Below are positions 43,176 through 53,666 of a stretch of 53,666 nt of DNA, piece after piece. Origin of the DNA: Nemertoderma westbladi (Eukaryota; Xenacoelomorpha; Nemertodermatida; Nemertodermatidae); the NCBI GenBank assembly GCA_032718475.1, contig JAUCBJ010003544.1, positions 1 to 53,666 of the forward strand, written 5' to 3'. Positions within the stretch are counted from its first letter, which is position 1. Every line of letters starts with the position of its first letter. Under the pieces are notes generated by a model. That model worked only from the letters and a program-made list of their open reading frames with translations, did no database searches and was not told where the DNA came from. A program made the position numbers and the translations under genes.

Positions 43176-44290
43176 GTGTATATTGTGGAGTCTGTGCGTG
43201 ACTCTCAAGAAGTGGATAACCACTCCGATGATGCCGTGCCTGCTCAATCCGATTTCTTCCAGCAACTCACTGAACGACTCGCAAATGAGCGATTCGCTAA
43301 ACTACAGGAACAACTGGTACAGTCACAGGCCATCGCAGAAGATCGCTTTGATGAGAAGCAGGTACAGCACCAGCAGCAACAGGTGGCCAGTGATGCGAGA
43401 GTGGCAGCTCCTAGCGGCACTCAGACACAGAGCAGGCCCCACATGCAGCCTCTGCAACTAACCCTGATGTTCCACATCGATGGAAGGTAATTGGTGTTTC
43501 CAAACACGAGCATATAGACAACAATGTAGACTTCCAAACCTTCCAAAAGTGGCGAGTCCATGCGCAACAACACCAGATTGATGGATACCCCCATAAAGAT
43601 CAGGTTTACGCCTTAATCGACGCACTCGGGAAGGAGATTCAACAGACACTCCAGGTAACATTAAACCTCGATCGTGATGCTCCTAAAACCACAACTGAGT
43701 CCATCCCCAATGCGTTTCAGGGCCACCTACATTCGAAACGCAGCTTGACAGTCGATGTAATTAAGATTCATAGGAGACATCATGGCCCCAATGATTGTTT
43801 TTATTCCTTCCGAGTCGCTTTAGAGGAATTGGCTGATAGTGCAGAATTATGTCAGCATTGTCGTACACAACAAATAGTGGTCCAAATCCTCATTGGTATA
43901 TGATTTTTTGAAACTTAAACGGAACTTCTCAAAGTCCTTCCTCAACCGACCCTGGAACATTGTGTTACAGTAGCACAGTCCATGGAGGCCAGCAAAAAAA
44001 AGAGTCTTTAATAGGTGGGAAAAACCTATTAACAAAAGTTTCGTCTTATACAATAAGAAAATCGAGTTCCAAATCTGGACAAAGTTCCAGACAAAGTTTT
44101 ATATGTGGTTCCAGCCCAAACTGAAAGAGCCAGGACTCTAGTAAACCCTGTACTTTCTGTGGCATTTTTCACCCAGTCAGACGGGATAACTGCCCCGCCA
44201 GGGAGGCGGAGTGCCTTGGGTGTGGCAAAAAAGGCCACTATAATAGAGTTGTCACTCCACTAAACAGAAGCTGACTGACAATAAACTAAA
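43176..44290 (+). pseudogene. Gypsy gag and zinc-knuckle remnant
   Basis: The first frame (43176-43490) gives a Gln-rich N-terminal gag segment. Reading continues in other frames as FQTFQKWRVHAQQHQIDGYP, then ALIDALGKEIQQTL. Near 44150-44255 is CTFCGIFHPVRRDNCPAREAECLGCGKKGHYNRV (split here only by reading), a CCHC-type region whose last Cys is replaced by Val. Several stops occur. Confidence 0.7.
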
Positions 44291-44605
44291 CACTGTTTGC
44301 AGCCGGATCGCCAAGGTTGGATTCGAACCAGGAATCTGTTCACTCGACTATATCCGTGTTTCACTTTTGGATGCTCGATATGGTTGCAACCTCGGATTTA
44401 TTACCGCTCTTCCAGATACAGGAGCTGCTGCCTCTGTGATGGAGGAGCAACTGTTGTATCTCAGCATGAAGGTGGTGGGTAAACTTCCTCCAGCACCACA
44501 TGCAAACTTTGTATCAAAGTTATGGTGATCCCAGGAGGATATCTTAATTTGAGACAAAAAAAGATAAGTAGTGCGATTTGAAAGAACATAATTATTGTTT
44601 AAATC

Positions 44606-44648
44606 CGGAACGTTTCGTATATTACGTTATACATTATCAGCCATAATA
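44606..44648 (-). ncRNA. Hammerhead-like motif in PLE left arm, core mutated
   Basis: This is the same motif in sense with the GIY-YIG fragment. Read on minus it is CTGATAA instead of CTGATGA, followed by GTATA/TATAC, GAAA and CGTTCCGG. The invariant G8 is replaced by A, which should abolish cleavage. Confidence 0.6.
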
Positions 44649-44929
44649 CTGTAGGTACAAAATAACTATAATTATATGAAAAAACCTAAAATTAATGTAA
44701 AAGATAAGAGTAAACAAAATTCAAAATGTGATAGGATGGGTAATTACGATAAATGTAAATTAGAATATTTTTTACTAAGTATAATGAAGTAAATGCAGGA
44801 TTACAGAGAAATTATAGAAAAAATTACTGTACCGGTAGCAATCAAAGACTAAAGGCAGTAAACTAACTAGGTAGTGTGTTCATTACAGTAGATACATTAG
44901 AATTGTACTGTATGTAATAGTTATCATAA

Positions 44930-45253
44930 TTAAAATAGATATAGCGGGAATGAAGTGTCTTGTATGTTAAGTGATGGTCTTCGTTTCTGTATAATTAGAC
45001 TTTCTTTAATTAGTAGAACGTAGTTGTTAGTGGCTGTACCTATAATATTAAAGTCTTGGTATTCGAATCGGTGGTCGTACTCAAGTGCATGTTCATGTAT
45101 GGAGGAGTGTCTAGGAGTGGCTGTTGGCTTTCCTGTTCGGGGAGACTTCGCAAGGTGCTCAGAGATTCTTACTTTAAAGTGGCGCTCGGATTTACCGATG
45201 TAGTCAGCATTACAGTTGGTGCACTTAAAGTGATATAAAGTAAGAGATCTCAT
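44930..45253 (-). pseudogene. PLE GIY-YIG endonuclease fragment
   Basis: The minus frame encodes LYHFKCTNCNADYIGKSERHFKVRISEH, a PLE-type GIY-YIG domain with its CxxC pair, and then HSSIHEHALEYDHRF and the C-terminal PSLNIQD. The RT is missing. It belongs to a different PLE family from the one at 1-5743. The start is not genuine, as upstream sequence is truncated. Confidence 0.85.
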
Positions 45254-45527
45254 CGCTTTGGGAAATCTGTCCTTGAAGGGAAAGTAATTAACCAGTCGAG
45301 ATGTGGGTCTAAATATTAATTTGAGTTCTACTTGTGGAAATGTTCTAGAAAGTATTTTAATCTAGTTAGTTTACTGCCTTTAGTCTTTGATTGCTACCGG
45401 TACTGTAATTTTTTCTATAATTTCTCTGTAATTCTGCATTTACTTCATTATACTTAGTAAAAATATTCTAATTTACATTTATCGTAATTATCCACCCTAT
45501 CACATTTTGAATTTTGTTTACCAGTCT

Positions 45528-45720
45528 TATCTTTTACATTAATTTTAGGTTTGTTCATATAATTATAGTTATTTTGTACCTACAGTATTATGGCTGATGA
45601 TGTATAACGTAATATACGAAATATATCTTTTACATTAATTTTAGGTTTGTTCATATAATTATTGTTATTTTGTACCTACAGTATTATGGCTGATGATGTA
45701 TAACGTAATATACGAAACGT
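45528..45720 (+). repeat. 96-bp tandem duplication carrying two hammerhead cores
   Basis: TATCTTTTACATTAATTTTAG begins at 45528 and again at 45624. CTGATGA lies at 45594 and 45690 and GAAA at 45618 and 45714, exactly 96 bp apart. The first unit is broken just after GAAA. Confidence 0.9.
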
Positions 45721-45730
45721 TCCGGATTTA
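45683..45730 (+). ncRNA. Hammerhead-like ribozyme in PLE right arm
   Basis: The core CTGATGA (45690-45696) is followed by a U, helix II GTATA/TATAC with a 6-nt loop, GAAA (45714-45717), a minimal CG for trans stem III, and UU. Predicted cleavage is at 45721/45722. The flanks ATGG/CCGG give a weak stem I. One unpaired U between core and helix II is unusual. The copy at 45594 keeps core and helix II but lost the 3' half. It runs antisense to the GIY-YIG ORF because this arm is inverted. Confidence 0.6.
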
Positions 45731-46308
45731 AACAATAATTATGTTCTTTCAAATCGCACTACTTATCTTATTTTGTCTCAAACTTTGTATCAGTGAATGA
45801 GCTACCAGTTACATGCTTGGTTGTCTACTGGTTCAGATAACTTTTGAAGGAAAACAGTTCCTGCTGAGATATTTATCTCCCTCCAAAGAAATAAAAAGTT
45901 GTATTCCATCAAAGGATGTCACACAATGCCTCAGAATCCTTAGACCAGATTTCCCTCGTAAATATCATTCCCCAGCTAGAGATTGCCAACACGATGATGT
46001 TCCAAGTATAAACACAGTTAATAAATCTTCCCCCGGACGGAAAGATATAATATCCTGTATTGTTGAGTATGAGAAAGAGCTATGCACAGAGTTTGCTGAT
46101 GTATTTGATGATAACTCTTCTAAACTCTCCACTACGAATGGTCCACCTATAAATATTAAACTCAAACCCAATGCTAAACCGTTCCATGCTAACGGGCTAA
46201 TGGGTTCCCTTTGCCCTTTGTGAGGAAGTCCATGAACTCCTAAATGACTTCGTTTGGTGCATGGTGATTGCACCACTTTCCGAACCCTGAAGTAAATAGA
46301 GGTTATGT

Positions 46309-46743
46309 GTGGACCTAAATAAACAGGTGATTTGCCCCTATTGCACAGTACAAAGCGTGGGCAAAATTTTTACAGTATTTGATGCAGCAGCTGGCTACTG
46401 GCAGGTGCCTCTCAATAGTGAATCTCAACCCCTAACAATCTTTATTACTCTGTGGGGCTGGTTCAAATGCCTCTGGAGTACTATGGATTTAGTCTCTAGT
46501 GGTGATGAATTTAATCGCCATGGCGATGAAGCTCTCAAAGGGAACCCAAATATCCTCAATATAGTGGATGATGTTATGTTGTACCACCACACTCTCGTGG
46601 AGCACATAGATGGGGTCCAAATATTCCTTGAGAGATGTAGAGAATGGGGAGTTTCTCTAAATCCTGATAAAGTGAAATTCACACTCAGAGAGGTCCGATT
46701 TGCCGGATTTATTGTTGGTGTATACCGCATACACCAACAATAA
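46309..46743 (+). pseudogene. Gypsy reverse transcriptase remnant
   Basis: The frame includes FTVFDAAAGYWQVPL (motif A with catalytic Asp), a degenerate motif B, and IVDDVMLY, the Y/FxDD box changed to VDD. CREWGVSLNPDKVKFTLREVRFAGFIV then follows, a hallmark of gypsy RT thumb entry. A stop ends the frame at 46743 inside the duplicated GTATACCGCATACACCAAC palindrome. Confidence 0.85.
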
Positions 46744-47103
46744 TCTTGATAAACACTGATCCATCCAAACTCCGGGCTATTTCAGACTTTCCTCATCCAG
46801 TGAATATCACGGATCTTCGCAGTTTTGTTGGCTTGGTAGAACAACTGGCTCCTTTTACTGCCGAAATAACTGCACCAATGTCTCAATTATGCCCTCTGAT
46901 GAGCTCACAGAATTCTATCCATTGAAAGAAACCAAACTCGAGACAGATATATCTTGTAAACATGGTCTTGGTTATGCTCTGCTCCAAAGCCATGGGGATA
47001 ATGGGTGTTTACTAGAGTGTAGGTTGCTTTTTATCACAGAAACAGAAGTGCGATATGCTTCCATAGAACTAGATCTGCTTGGAGTGGTATGGGCCACATC
47101 TTA
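46744..47103 (+). pseudogene. Gypsy RNase H remnant
   Basis: The translated segments INTDPSKLRAISDFPHPVN and LRSFVGLVEQ (46750-46845) belong to the RT connection. The frame 46889-47104 contains LETDISCKHGLGYALLQ and YASIELDLLGVVWA, the RNase H domain with its first Asp retained. Confidence 0.8.
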
Positions 47104-47229
47104 AGTGTCGCATGTACCTTTTAAGTCTGCCCCACATACACTCTAGTTGTTGACCATCAAGTGTTGGTTAAAATAATAGACTGCCAGACCATTGACACCA
47201 TTGAAAACCCGAGACTTTAGTGACTATAT

Positions 47230-48340
47230 ACAAAACTCTCTCCCTATACCTTTACCAAGAAAGATAAAATAGTGGAGAAAACACTCAGTTGTACCCTCCA
47301 AAAAATATACTGGCCAGGTATCACATATATATATACGAAACAGTGTGGGTTCCTGTGATGCCTGCCTCAAATTTTGACAGGTCATCCCAAGGAGCCGCTT
47401 CTCCCTGAAACCACCCCTCTCGTCCATTTGAGGATAACTCAGCGGACTACTTTAAACTCAATGCCAAAGACTACCTTGTTGTTACTGATCGTTACTCAGG
47501 CTGGCCTGAGAACTTCAGCCACTTTTCTCCTCCTATGGCCACCACCCTCACCTGCAACCTCCACAAGATATTCACCAGATTTGGAATACCAACCTGGATA
47601 CGCTCTGATGGTGAAACCCAGTTTATGGCTGAGGCAACCACTATGTTCTTGGAGGAATGAGGTGTTAACAGATGCCTCTCTTAAAAAATGTAAAAGTAAA
47701 AGATGTAAAGGCCCTCCTTACTAAAACTGGCGGATTAGTCACCTCCAATACATTCCTCGAGGGGCTTCTCAGGTTCAGAAACTCTCTGCCTGAAACAGGT
47801 TTCTTCCCAGCTGAGATTCTTTTTGGCCACCAGATTCGGAGTACCTGCCCATAGTCGTGCATTCACAGCAATGTACCAATCTGTTCGTAATCAGCTTGAT
47901 GAAATAACACAACAGCTGAAACAGCGAGCCGAGTCAGGTTACAACCCTGGGGGCAAAACCACTTAACCACTGCCACAGTGGGGTCTCAAGTTCGGATTCG
48001 GAATCCAACAACCAAGCAGTGGGACTGTCCAAGGCAAGTTGTCAAAGCAAACCAACATTGACAGTATCAGGTGAAAACTCCATCAGGGCGATGTCTGTCT
48101 TGCAACCACCGTCATCTAATCAAGGACAAAACGGTTGGGGTCACTGCAGAACCTGAGCCCCCATCATTGGGTTCACCCTCAATAAAGACTCTGGAAAGGT
48201 CTCCGAAACAAACTGTTACCTGGGGCACCCCCCTAGTGGCAGAAACTCGCATACCTCCCCATAAAAACTATCCAAAGCGTGAAAAGACATGCCCCAGATA
48301 TACTTTGAGTATATTCAATAACTCTTATTTAGATTGATGC
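47230..48340 (+). pseudogene. Gypsy integrase remnant
   Basis: Across frames, 47460-47660 reads DYLVVTDRYSGWPENFSHF and IFTRFGIPTWIRSDGETQF, the integrase core with two of the DDE acids. Then 47745-47945 reads LPETGFFPAEILFGHQIRS and a coiled QLDEITQQLKQRAE. Multiple stops and frameshifts occur. The C-terminal part runs to about 48340. Confidence 0.8.
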
Positions 48341-48369
48341 ACTTCCTATCGTCTGAGCTCGTGAGGGGA

Positions 48370-48569
48370 TGTTGTAGTAGGACTAGACACTGCATGTGTT
48401 ATAGATATATAGGGATATTAGTTATTCTGTTATTAGGCATACAGCAGTACAGCTGGTGTTAAGCAAGCGCGAGCAGCAAAACACAAAAGGTATGTCTTAC
48501 TATTGAACGATACCACAAACAGCAACTGTGTCTTACTGTTAAGCGGCGCGAGCCGGGCCGTCCACTACA
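48370..48569 (+). repeat. Candidate 3' LTR of the Gypsy element
   Basis: A purine-rich GTGAGGGGA (48361-48369) immediately precedes TGTTGTAGTAGG. About 200 bp later the sequence ends TCCACTACA, giving TG...CA termini with the short inverse TGTAGT/ACTACA. No second LTR is in the window to confirm it. Confidence 0.5.
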
Positions 48570-50860
48570 ATGATTTTACTATTATTTACTATACGGCTCC
48601 ATCAAATCGCTTGCTCCTTTCTCTATTGATTGCTCAACAGAGAGCTAACTGTTCGAATCTATGAGCCACGCAGGAATAACCAAAACAATAAACCTGAATC
48701 GGCTCCCTAAGCTACTTAAAACGAGTGCGGGTGGTCTAGCATTCAGTATTATCACTTATCACAAAAACGCTGGAATTTACAGGGCGGAATGTGTTGAATG
48801 TGAGAATATTTTATGTTTAATAACGAAATAAATCTACTTATTTTCTTGGTGTCGAAATTTGGCCCTTTGGCTGGTTTTAGACCAGCGAATTTACTACTGC
48901 TATACTGTATACTGGATACTGCTATCAGCCCGTTGCCCCGCTATTTTCAAATAACCGCCTAGCGTGAATAGTCTATGGTATTCTAAAACAATTACCTAAA
49001 CTACTATCCACTATGCTGCGTACAAATTCTTTATTTTATTTTAATATCTCTAAATTAATTACAGTCATAAATACGAATTTGCGTACTATTTACTAGATAT
49101 TCCAGAATACGTACTTCTAATTTATTACGTACTGGGTTATACTAGCAACAGCCTAAATACTGTATTATTTTGACCTAATCAGCAATTAATAAGCATAAAC
49201 TAAGAAATAGAAAGCAATCCAGGAAACAGCGCCTATCTAAGCATTCACATTTAAGAATCAGGCACTCATTAGCAATACAACAAAAATAGCGTAGCAATAA
49301 GCTAGTAGTACGGCAGATAGCGCTAACTACCAGTCTGCTAGTGTACTAAAGCCCGCACGTTAGTATATCAGCATACCAGTATGTCAATCAGTCAGTGTAA
49401 GACATATAGGCCACCCAAAGTCACACATAGGCTTCCTAACTAAACCCAAATTCTGCCCCCAACACTACAAGGTTGAGACGAAACCTAGATCGTCAGCCCC
49501 CTAATACTGTAACAACGGCTGGTCCCCAGTCCTTAACTGATTATCCCGACCGCAACGGTGGCCCTCCGCACTCCCTTCCGTCGCTTCCCCCCGGTGCGCC
49601 CGCCGCGCCTACCGGTACCTTAGCCCTCCATGCTAAAACAAATAGCTACAGTATCGGCGCATGCGTTCACAAACAGTCTGACAGTCTGAAAGAAATCCCG
49701 TAAGGATTATCGCATCTCAATTACATAGAAATCAAGAGTCAAATGTAGAAATCATAGTTCAAGATTGTAATTCACAAGTAATCAGCAGAATCATTATTAC
49801 CAATTTACATAATTTGAAGAAAAGAAAGCAAGGAATTCAAATCATAGAAAAAGTATAGAAAGCTAACAGGTATAAGGTATACTGAAGCAGAAAACATTAA
49901 CATAGCATTAACAGGTTAACAGGATTAGGTACCGCATAAAAAAGGGCCTTAGCACATACCGGAACACGGCCAATTTATAGCTGACGAAATAAGGATGACG
50001 CAATAATCGTCTCATTGGTCCAGCAAGCCATGCCACCATTAGACTAACCTAAAACAGATGGGCCAATGGGGAAGCCGGGTTGTGATCCCTTTCCCCCCTA
50101 TTTCACAAATTCTTACCATATATGGTAATTAATTTCGCGATTATTAAAGCACATTAAGCATAATTCGATATAAAGCCAATTTAGAAAGAAATATAAATGG
50201 AAATTAACACAAATACACAATTAATTCAGTCAATATTAATAAACGGCAAGTTCGTATTTGGGTTTTATAGGAGCTTGCTACCGTAAATGTTATTTATTGA
50301 GATTTTATTATAAATTTACGTACGCGAACTACATACTATACAAAAAACGGATGAAATATATAAACTTGGATATTTTATTGTCCCTATCTAATCATGGCCG
50401 TACATTATTATGACTTATCTAAAATACTTTATAGTGTATAGTGGGCTGCTTCGGAACACAGCGCCATATATCGTAACACCTTGCATGGATATACTGATAT
50501 ACTGCCTAGTATGACCTACTGGTAATCCTACCTAATGAACATGGTTCAGTCTGCTGGTTGATATTATTACATATATATTCGGGTTACATATATTGTTGTT
50601 TCCTTTATAACTGGGGATGATAGTGGGAATCAGAGACTCTGGGATTATCACAGACATGACGCATTTCAGTAAACCTTGCGTAATGTAAAATGGGAATTGT
50701 GCAATTTCAAATTCAAAAAATATTATTATTTCAATTCTTATAATTTAATATTCTGCATTTGCAATGGTGCGCCGATTGTTTGTTGCCTTCCTGAATTTGA
50801 TCATATCTTATGATACCCTGCCCCATGACCTAGGCCTACTATAATACAACCTGGCAAGCT
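48570..50860. other. Intergenic DNA
   Basis: No gene is supported. A GC-rich patch lies at 49540-49640. The 76-codon frame at 49473 (Pro-rich) has no other support. The rest is AT-rich. Confidence 0.5.
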
Positions 50861-50865
50861 GCAGC

Positions 50866-51200
50866 ACTCCACCAAAATTAGTGGGCCGACTTTCTGACTT
50901 TGTTTTTACTTGTAAACCAGTAGTTTTATTAGGCGTCACTACTGGCAGACAAGTGTAAACTGTCCGTTTTCGCTTATTCCCTTTAGGCCTAATTGTTTTG
51001 TTAAACCTAACAATTATGCAATGGTTGTCCACTAAATTTAGTGGAACAACTTTCTGACTTTGTTTTTAATTGTAAACATTAGGCAGACCTGGCTACTGGT
51101 CAGACAGTGGTAACTACTGGCAGACCAGGCTAAATAAACAGTCCGTTTTCGCTTATTCCATTTAATTGTTTTGTTAAATCTAACAATGCTGCAATGGTGG
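50866..51200. repeat. ~160-bp tandem duplication
   Basis: Segments around ACTTTCTGACTTTGTTTTTA (50889, 51048) and GTCCGTTTTCGCTTATTCC (50962, 51141) occur twice in the same order. The second copy has an extra CTACTGG/CAGACC stretch. Confidence 0.8.
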
Positions 51201-51362
51201 AATGGTTGCTAGCATATTTACATAACATAATGGTTGCGGAAACGGTTTCGTAGTTGGCTGTAGTCGGGATACTTGTCGGTATATAGTAGGTCGAGGTCGA
51301 GGTCGAGGTCCTGTCGCTAAAAATATAGCAAAACATAATCAATCCTGAGTTCATTTCATTTC

Positions 51363-51904
51363 TACGGAGCCCCTAAGGGGACATTAAAAATAAAAAAAAA
51401 TTCTAACACGAACTTTGTGTTAGTCTTACTTCGTCTTACTAACACGAAGTTCGTGTTACTAACACGAACTTCGTGTTGCTAACACGAACTTCGTCTTACT
51501 AACACGAACTTCGACTTACTAACACGAAGTTCGTGTTACTAACACGAACTTCGTCTTACTAACACGAAGTTCGTGTTACTAAGACGAACTTCGTCTTACT
51601 AACACGAAGTTCGTGTTACTAACACGAACTTCGTCTTACTAACACGAAGTTCGTGTTACTAAGACGAACTTCGTGTTAGTAAGTCGAAGTTCGTGTTAGT
51701 AAGTCGAAGTTCGTGTTAGTAAGACGAAGTTCGTGTTAGTAACACGAACTTCGTGTTAGTAACACGAACTTCGTGTTGTTAGTAACACGAACTTCGTGTT
51801 GTTAGTAACACGAACTTCGTGTTGTTAGTAAGACGAAGTAAGACTAACACAAAGTTCGTGTTAGAATTTTTTTTTATTTTTAATGTCCCCTTAGGGGCTC
51901 CGTA
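51363..51904. mobile_element. TA-flanked foldback element with AACACGAAGTTCGTGTT array
   Basis: TACGGAGCCCCTAAGGGG at 51363 is exactly inverted at 51887-51904, with about 75-bp near-perfect arms. The interior is about 20 units of the palindrome AACACGAAGTTCGTGTT and variants (CTTCGTCTTACT). TA at both ends would fit a Tc1/mariner-type target. There is no ORF. Confidence 0.88.
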
Positions 51905-53666
51905 CATTTCACTACATGTACCTGTATATTATTATGTTATCAAAGTTATCCTTAAAAATGAAATAGAAATTCAATAAAATTAACTAATAATATTAAAATT
52001 AACTAATAATTAATTACAAAAACACCCTCTTTATAATTATTACATATTTGTATTTTCTCCTAATTAGCACTCCACTTCGCAGGCGTTTCAGTCTGCACAC
52101 CCACACACATCCCCCAACTGTGGTGTATTCCCAAATCCCACACCATCTCAGATACCTTTGCAGGCTCTGATTGGTTCTTACTTTAGGTTGAATTCCATTC
52201 CCAGTGTCGAGACTGCATTGGAAATATGCGGCATGTCAATAATATCGCGGCCCATCAATAGTAGTACGGCAACCTCCTGGGTTGAACATACATGGTTGCC
52301 AACCAACAACTTTTTTCGCCGGCTGATCAATTACACTGTTTTTTGATTTGATAACTTTGCTGAACTTGGAAAGTGTATTTGAGTTGAGGTTTGTTTTCAA
52401 GTGCATTTGGGCCTACCGTCATTGCACCGTAGTGCAGGTGGCACGATTCCAGTTGACCGACCTTACACAGAACATGAACAATAAAAGAATAGCATAGCTA
52501 TTATTGTTTATTTCGTACACTTAGTTATGGGATGCATCCAAATGAGCTTATACCAGATGACTAGCATGCTATTGGGTAATTATTGTGTGCGACTCTAGCG
52601 TCGAGATAATGAAAATGTAAGAAACTGAGCTTCAGGTGTACTTCCTAAGCTTCCCTGAAACTCTGTGGAAGTTTAAATAAGATTTAGATATTGATTGCGT
52701 GAGAAATGTTTGAATAAACATTGAAAGACAGGAAGACTGTCTTATTAACTGCAGACTAATAAATTACAGACTGTCTTTTATTAAGTGAAACTTATTAACC
52801 GTTCAAACATGGCTCGCCCCACAGTACAATTATTAACTTATATATTTCTACGTTATGGAAATTATGTCGAAATGGCGTCTGAATTTAAACATAATAATTA
52901 GTTATTAGTAAGATTAAAGCAAACAAAGTAATGTTTGAATTAATATTATAAGGGAATTCTGTACGACGGTAATGGGTTGAAGAAATATATGTATATTATA
53001 ATATGTTTTCCTAATATATTTCTATAGTGTTTAAACCGATTCAGACTGTCCAAGATTTAAATTTTCATACAAATTCTTATCTTATCTTATTAGTAAGTTT
53101 TTAAGTACATTAAGTGGCGATATAAGTAGGAAAATGTGACCAAATATACGAGATATATGATACCTAAAAGACATGTTAATACTTATAATTCTCCTAAGTA
53201 GTAGTTGTGTATATAATATTATACCGTTAATGTTTAAACAGGATCAGACTTTGGGGAATTTACATTTTGCATACAATTTCTTACCTTATTTATTATTATT
53301 ATTAAAGTTTCCATTAAAATAATATATGGAAATATAAATCTGAAAATGTGATCAAATATAAACATCTCAACCCCAATTTATATAAGTATATGAAATGGAT
53401 ATAGAAATTACTGCCTGTTGTAGTTTTGGAAATTAATGAAGCTCTAGAGTTCACTTCCAAATATGTAAAGGAAATATTTCGAAATTCCTTCCAACTTAAA
53501 CGTCAATCATATCCATCTCCCCCACATCAATTGTACCCACCATATCTATCTGCTCGTCCTATTGAATTGTGAGGATTCAAAACGTAAAGCAACAGAGAGA
53601 AAGCGAAGATAAATTGGTGTCACGAATGCAAAGGGAAACCCCACAGGTATTCGCCAGTATCAGGTT
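51905..53666. other. AT-rich intergenic DNA to window end
   Basis: No gene is supported. A diverged duplication of about 120 bp lies at 53030-53150 and 53240-53360 (CAGACT...AAAATGTGA.CAAATATA). The last 200 bp are less AT-rich and stay open for short stretches, but I cannot define an exon. Confidence 0.45.

Larger units (their letters stand above)
44517..45779 (-). mobile_element. Second Penelope-like element, inverted-arm fragment
   Basis: It is inserted in the Gypsy protease/RT spacer with AAACTTTGTATCA (13 bp) on both sides (44504-44516 and 45780-45792). A minus-strand GIY-YIG fragment sits between two arms that are inverted copies of each other (about 44557-44878 and 45362-45775). Both arms carry hammerhead-like motifs. 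PLE copies with inverted partial duplications are known. About 40 bp at the left end lie outside the inverted repeat. Confidence 0.8.
44300..46225 (+). pseudogene. Gypsy aspartic protease and pre-RT remnant, split by a PLE
   Basis: The retropepsin motif ITALPDTGAAASVM (DTG catalytic triplet) lies at about 44400-44440. The frame then reaches AAACTTTGTATCA, where a PLE is inserted, and resumes at 45780 as FVSVNELPVTCLVV. The frame 45813-46223 carries the spacer and the RT N-terminal lead (FADVFDD...GPPINIKLKPNAKPF) before a stop. Confidence 0.75.
43176..48569 (+). mobile_element. Decayed Ty3/Gypsy-like LTR retrotransposon
   Basis: In order on the plus strand are gag, CCHC-type knuckle, aspartic protease, RT, RNase H, integrase and a candidate 3' LTR. 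Stops and frameshifts break every domain. It is interrupted by a PLE (44517-45779). No 5' LTR or primer-binding site is visible upstream of 43176, so the 5' end is missing. All gypsy domains keep their canonical order. Confidence 0.85.

Noticed and set aside
43080-43176. 5' LTR of the Gypsy element
   Set aside because: No sequence resembling 48370-48569 and no primer-binding site could be found upstream of gag.
45594-45640. Complete hammerhead in the first 96-bp unit
   Set aside because: Core and helix II are present, but the sequence after GAAA is replaced by the start of the next repeat, so the cleavage triplet and 3' stem I are lost.

Overview
The window reads as nuclear DNA of a marine invertebrate, most likely a deuterostome. 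It is AT-rich, has spliceosomal introns with GTAAGT donors, and carries only two convincing host loci plus one possible one. The rest is nested transposons and tandem repeats. The palindrome TAGGCCTA is strongly over-represented and fits such genomes, but I cannot name the species.

Layout. 1-5743: a Penelope-like retroelement (PLE) arranged head-to-tail, with a 3' fragment (1-1596) joined to a full unit (1597-5743). ORF1 and the RT/GIY-YIG ORF2 share a frame and are separated by one TGA in the leaky context TGA-CTA-G. Each 3' UTR holds the same hammerhead-like core, 4147 nt apart. 5744-10380: inverted-repeat DNA and a fragment with a possible HUH motif. 10381-11136: an intronless gene whose C terminus resembles the cytochrome c oxidase assembly factor COA3. 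13450-18540: a 5.1 kb G-rich satellite. 18840-19398: a foldback element with a tRNA-like Pol III promoter and a hammerhead ribozyme in its loop, ending in poly(A) and flanked by 11-12 bp direct repeats. 20052-20834: two exons of a pappalysin-like gene.

21439-36961: two PIF/Harbinger elements in inverted orientation. The first is interrupted by a non-LTR retrotransposon (22664-26388) and a 2.4 kb insertion (27236-29665), the latter proven by an empty site at 30121-30140. The second keeps a Myb/SANT-like ORF and a decayed transposase, and holds a foldback element with minisatellite arms. 38417-40899 (minus): a two-exon BCAP/BANK/Dof-type adaptor gene with TIR-like, DBB and ankyrin regions. 41600-43086: small inverted-repeat elements and a LINE 3' fragment. 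43176-48569: a decayed Ty3/Gypsy-like element split by a second PLE with hammerhead-like motifs. 48570-53666: mostly non-coding, with a palindromic TA-flanked element at 51363-51904.

The recurring theme is self-cleaving RNA. Three unrelated elements carry hammerhead cores: the PLE at 1-5743, the foldback retroposon at 18840-19398 and the PLE at 44517-45779. The two I find most worth testing are the foldback retroposon and the PLE that combines stop-codon readthrough with a hammerhead lacking helix II.
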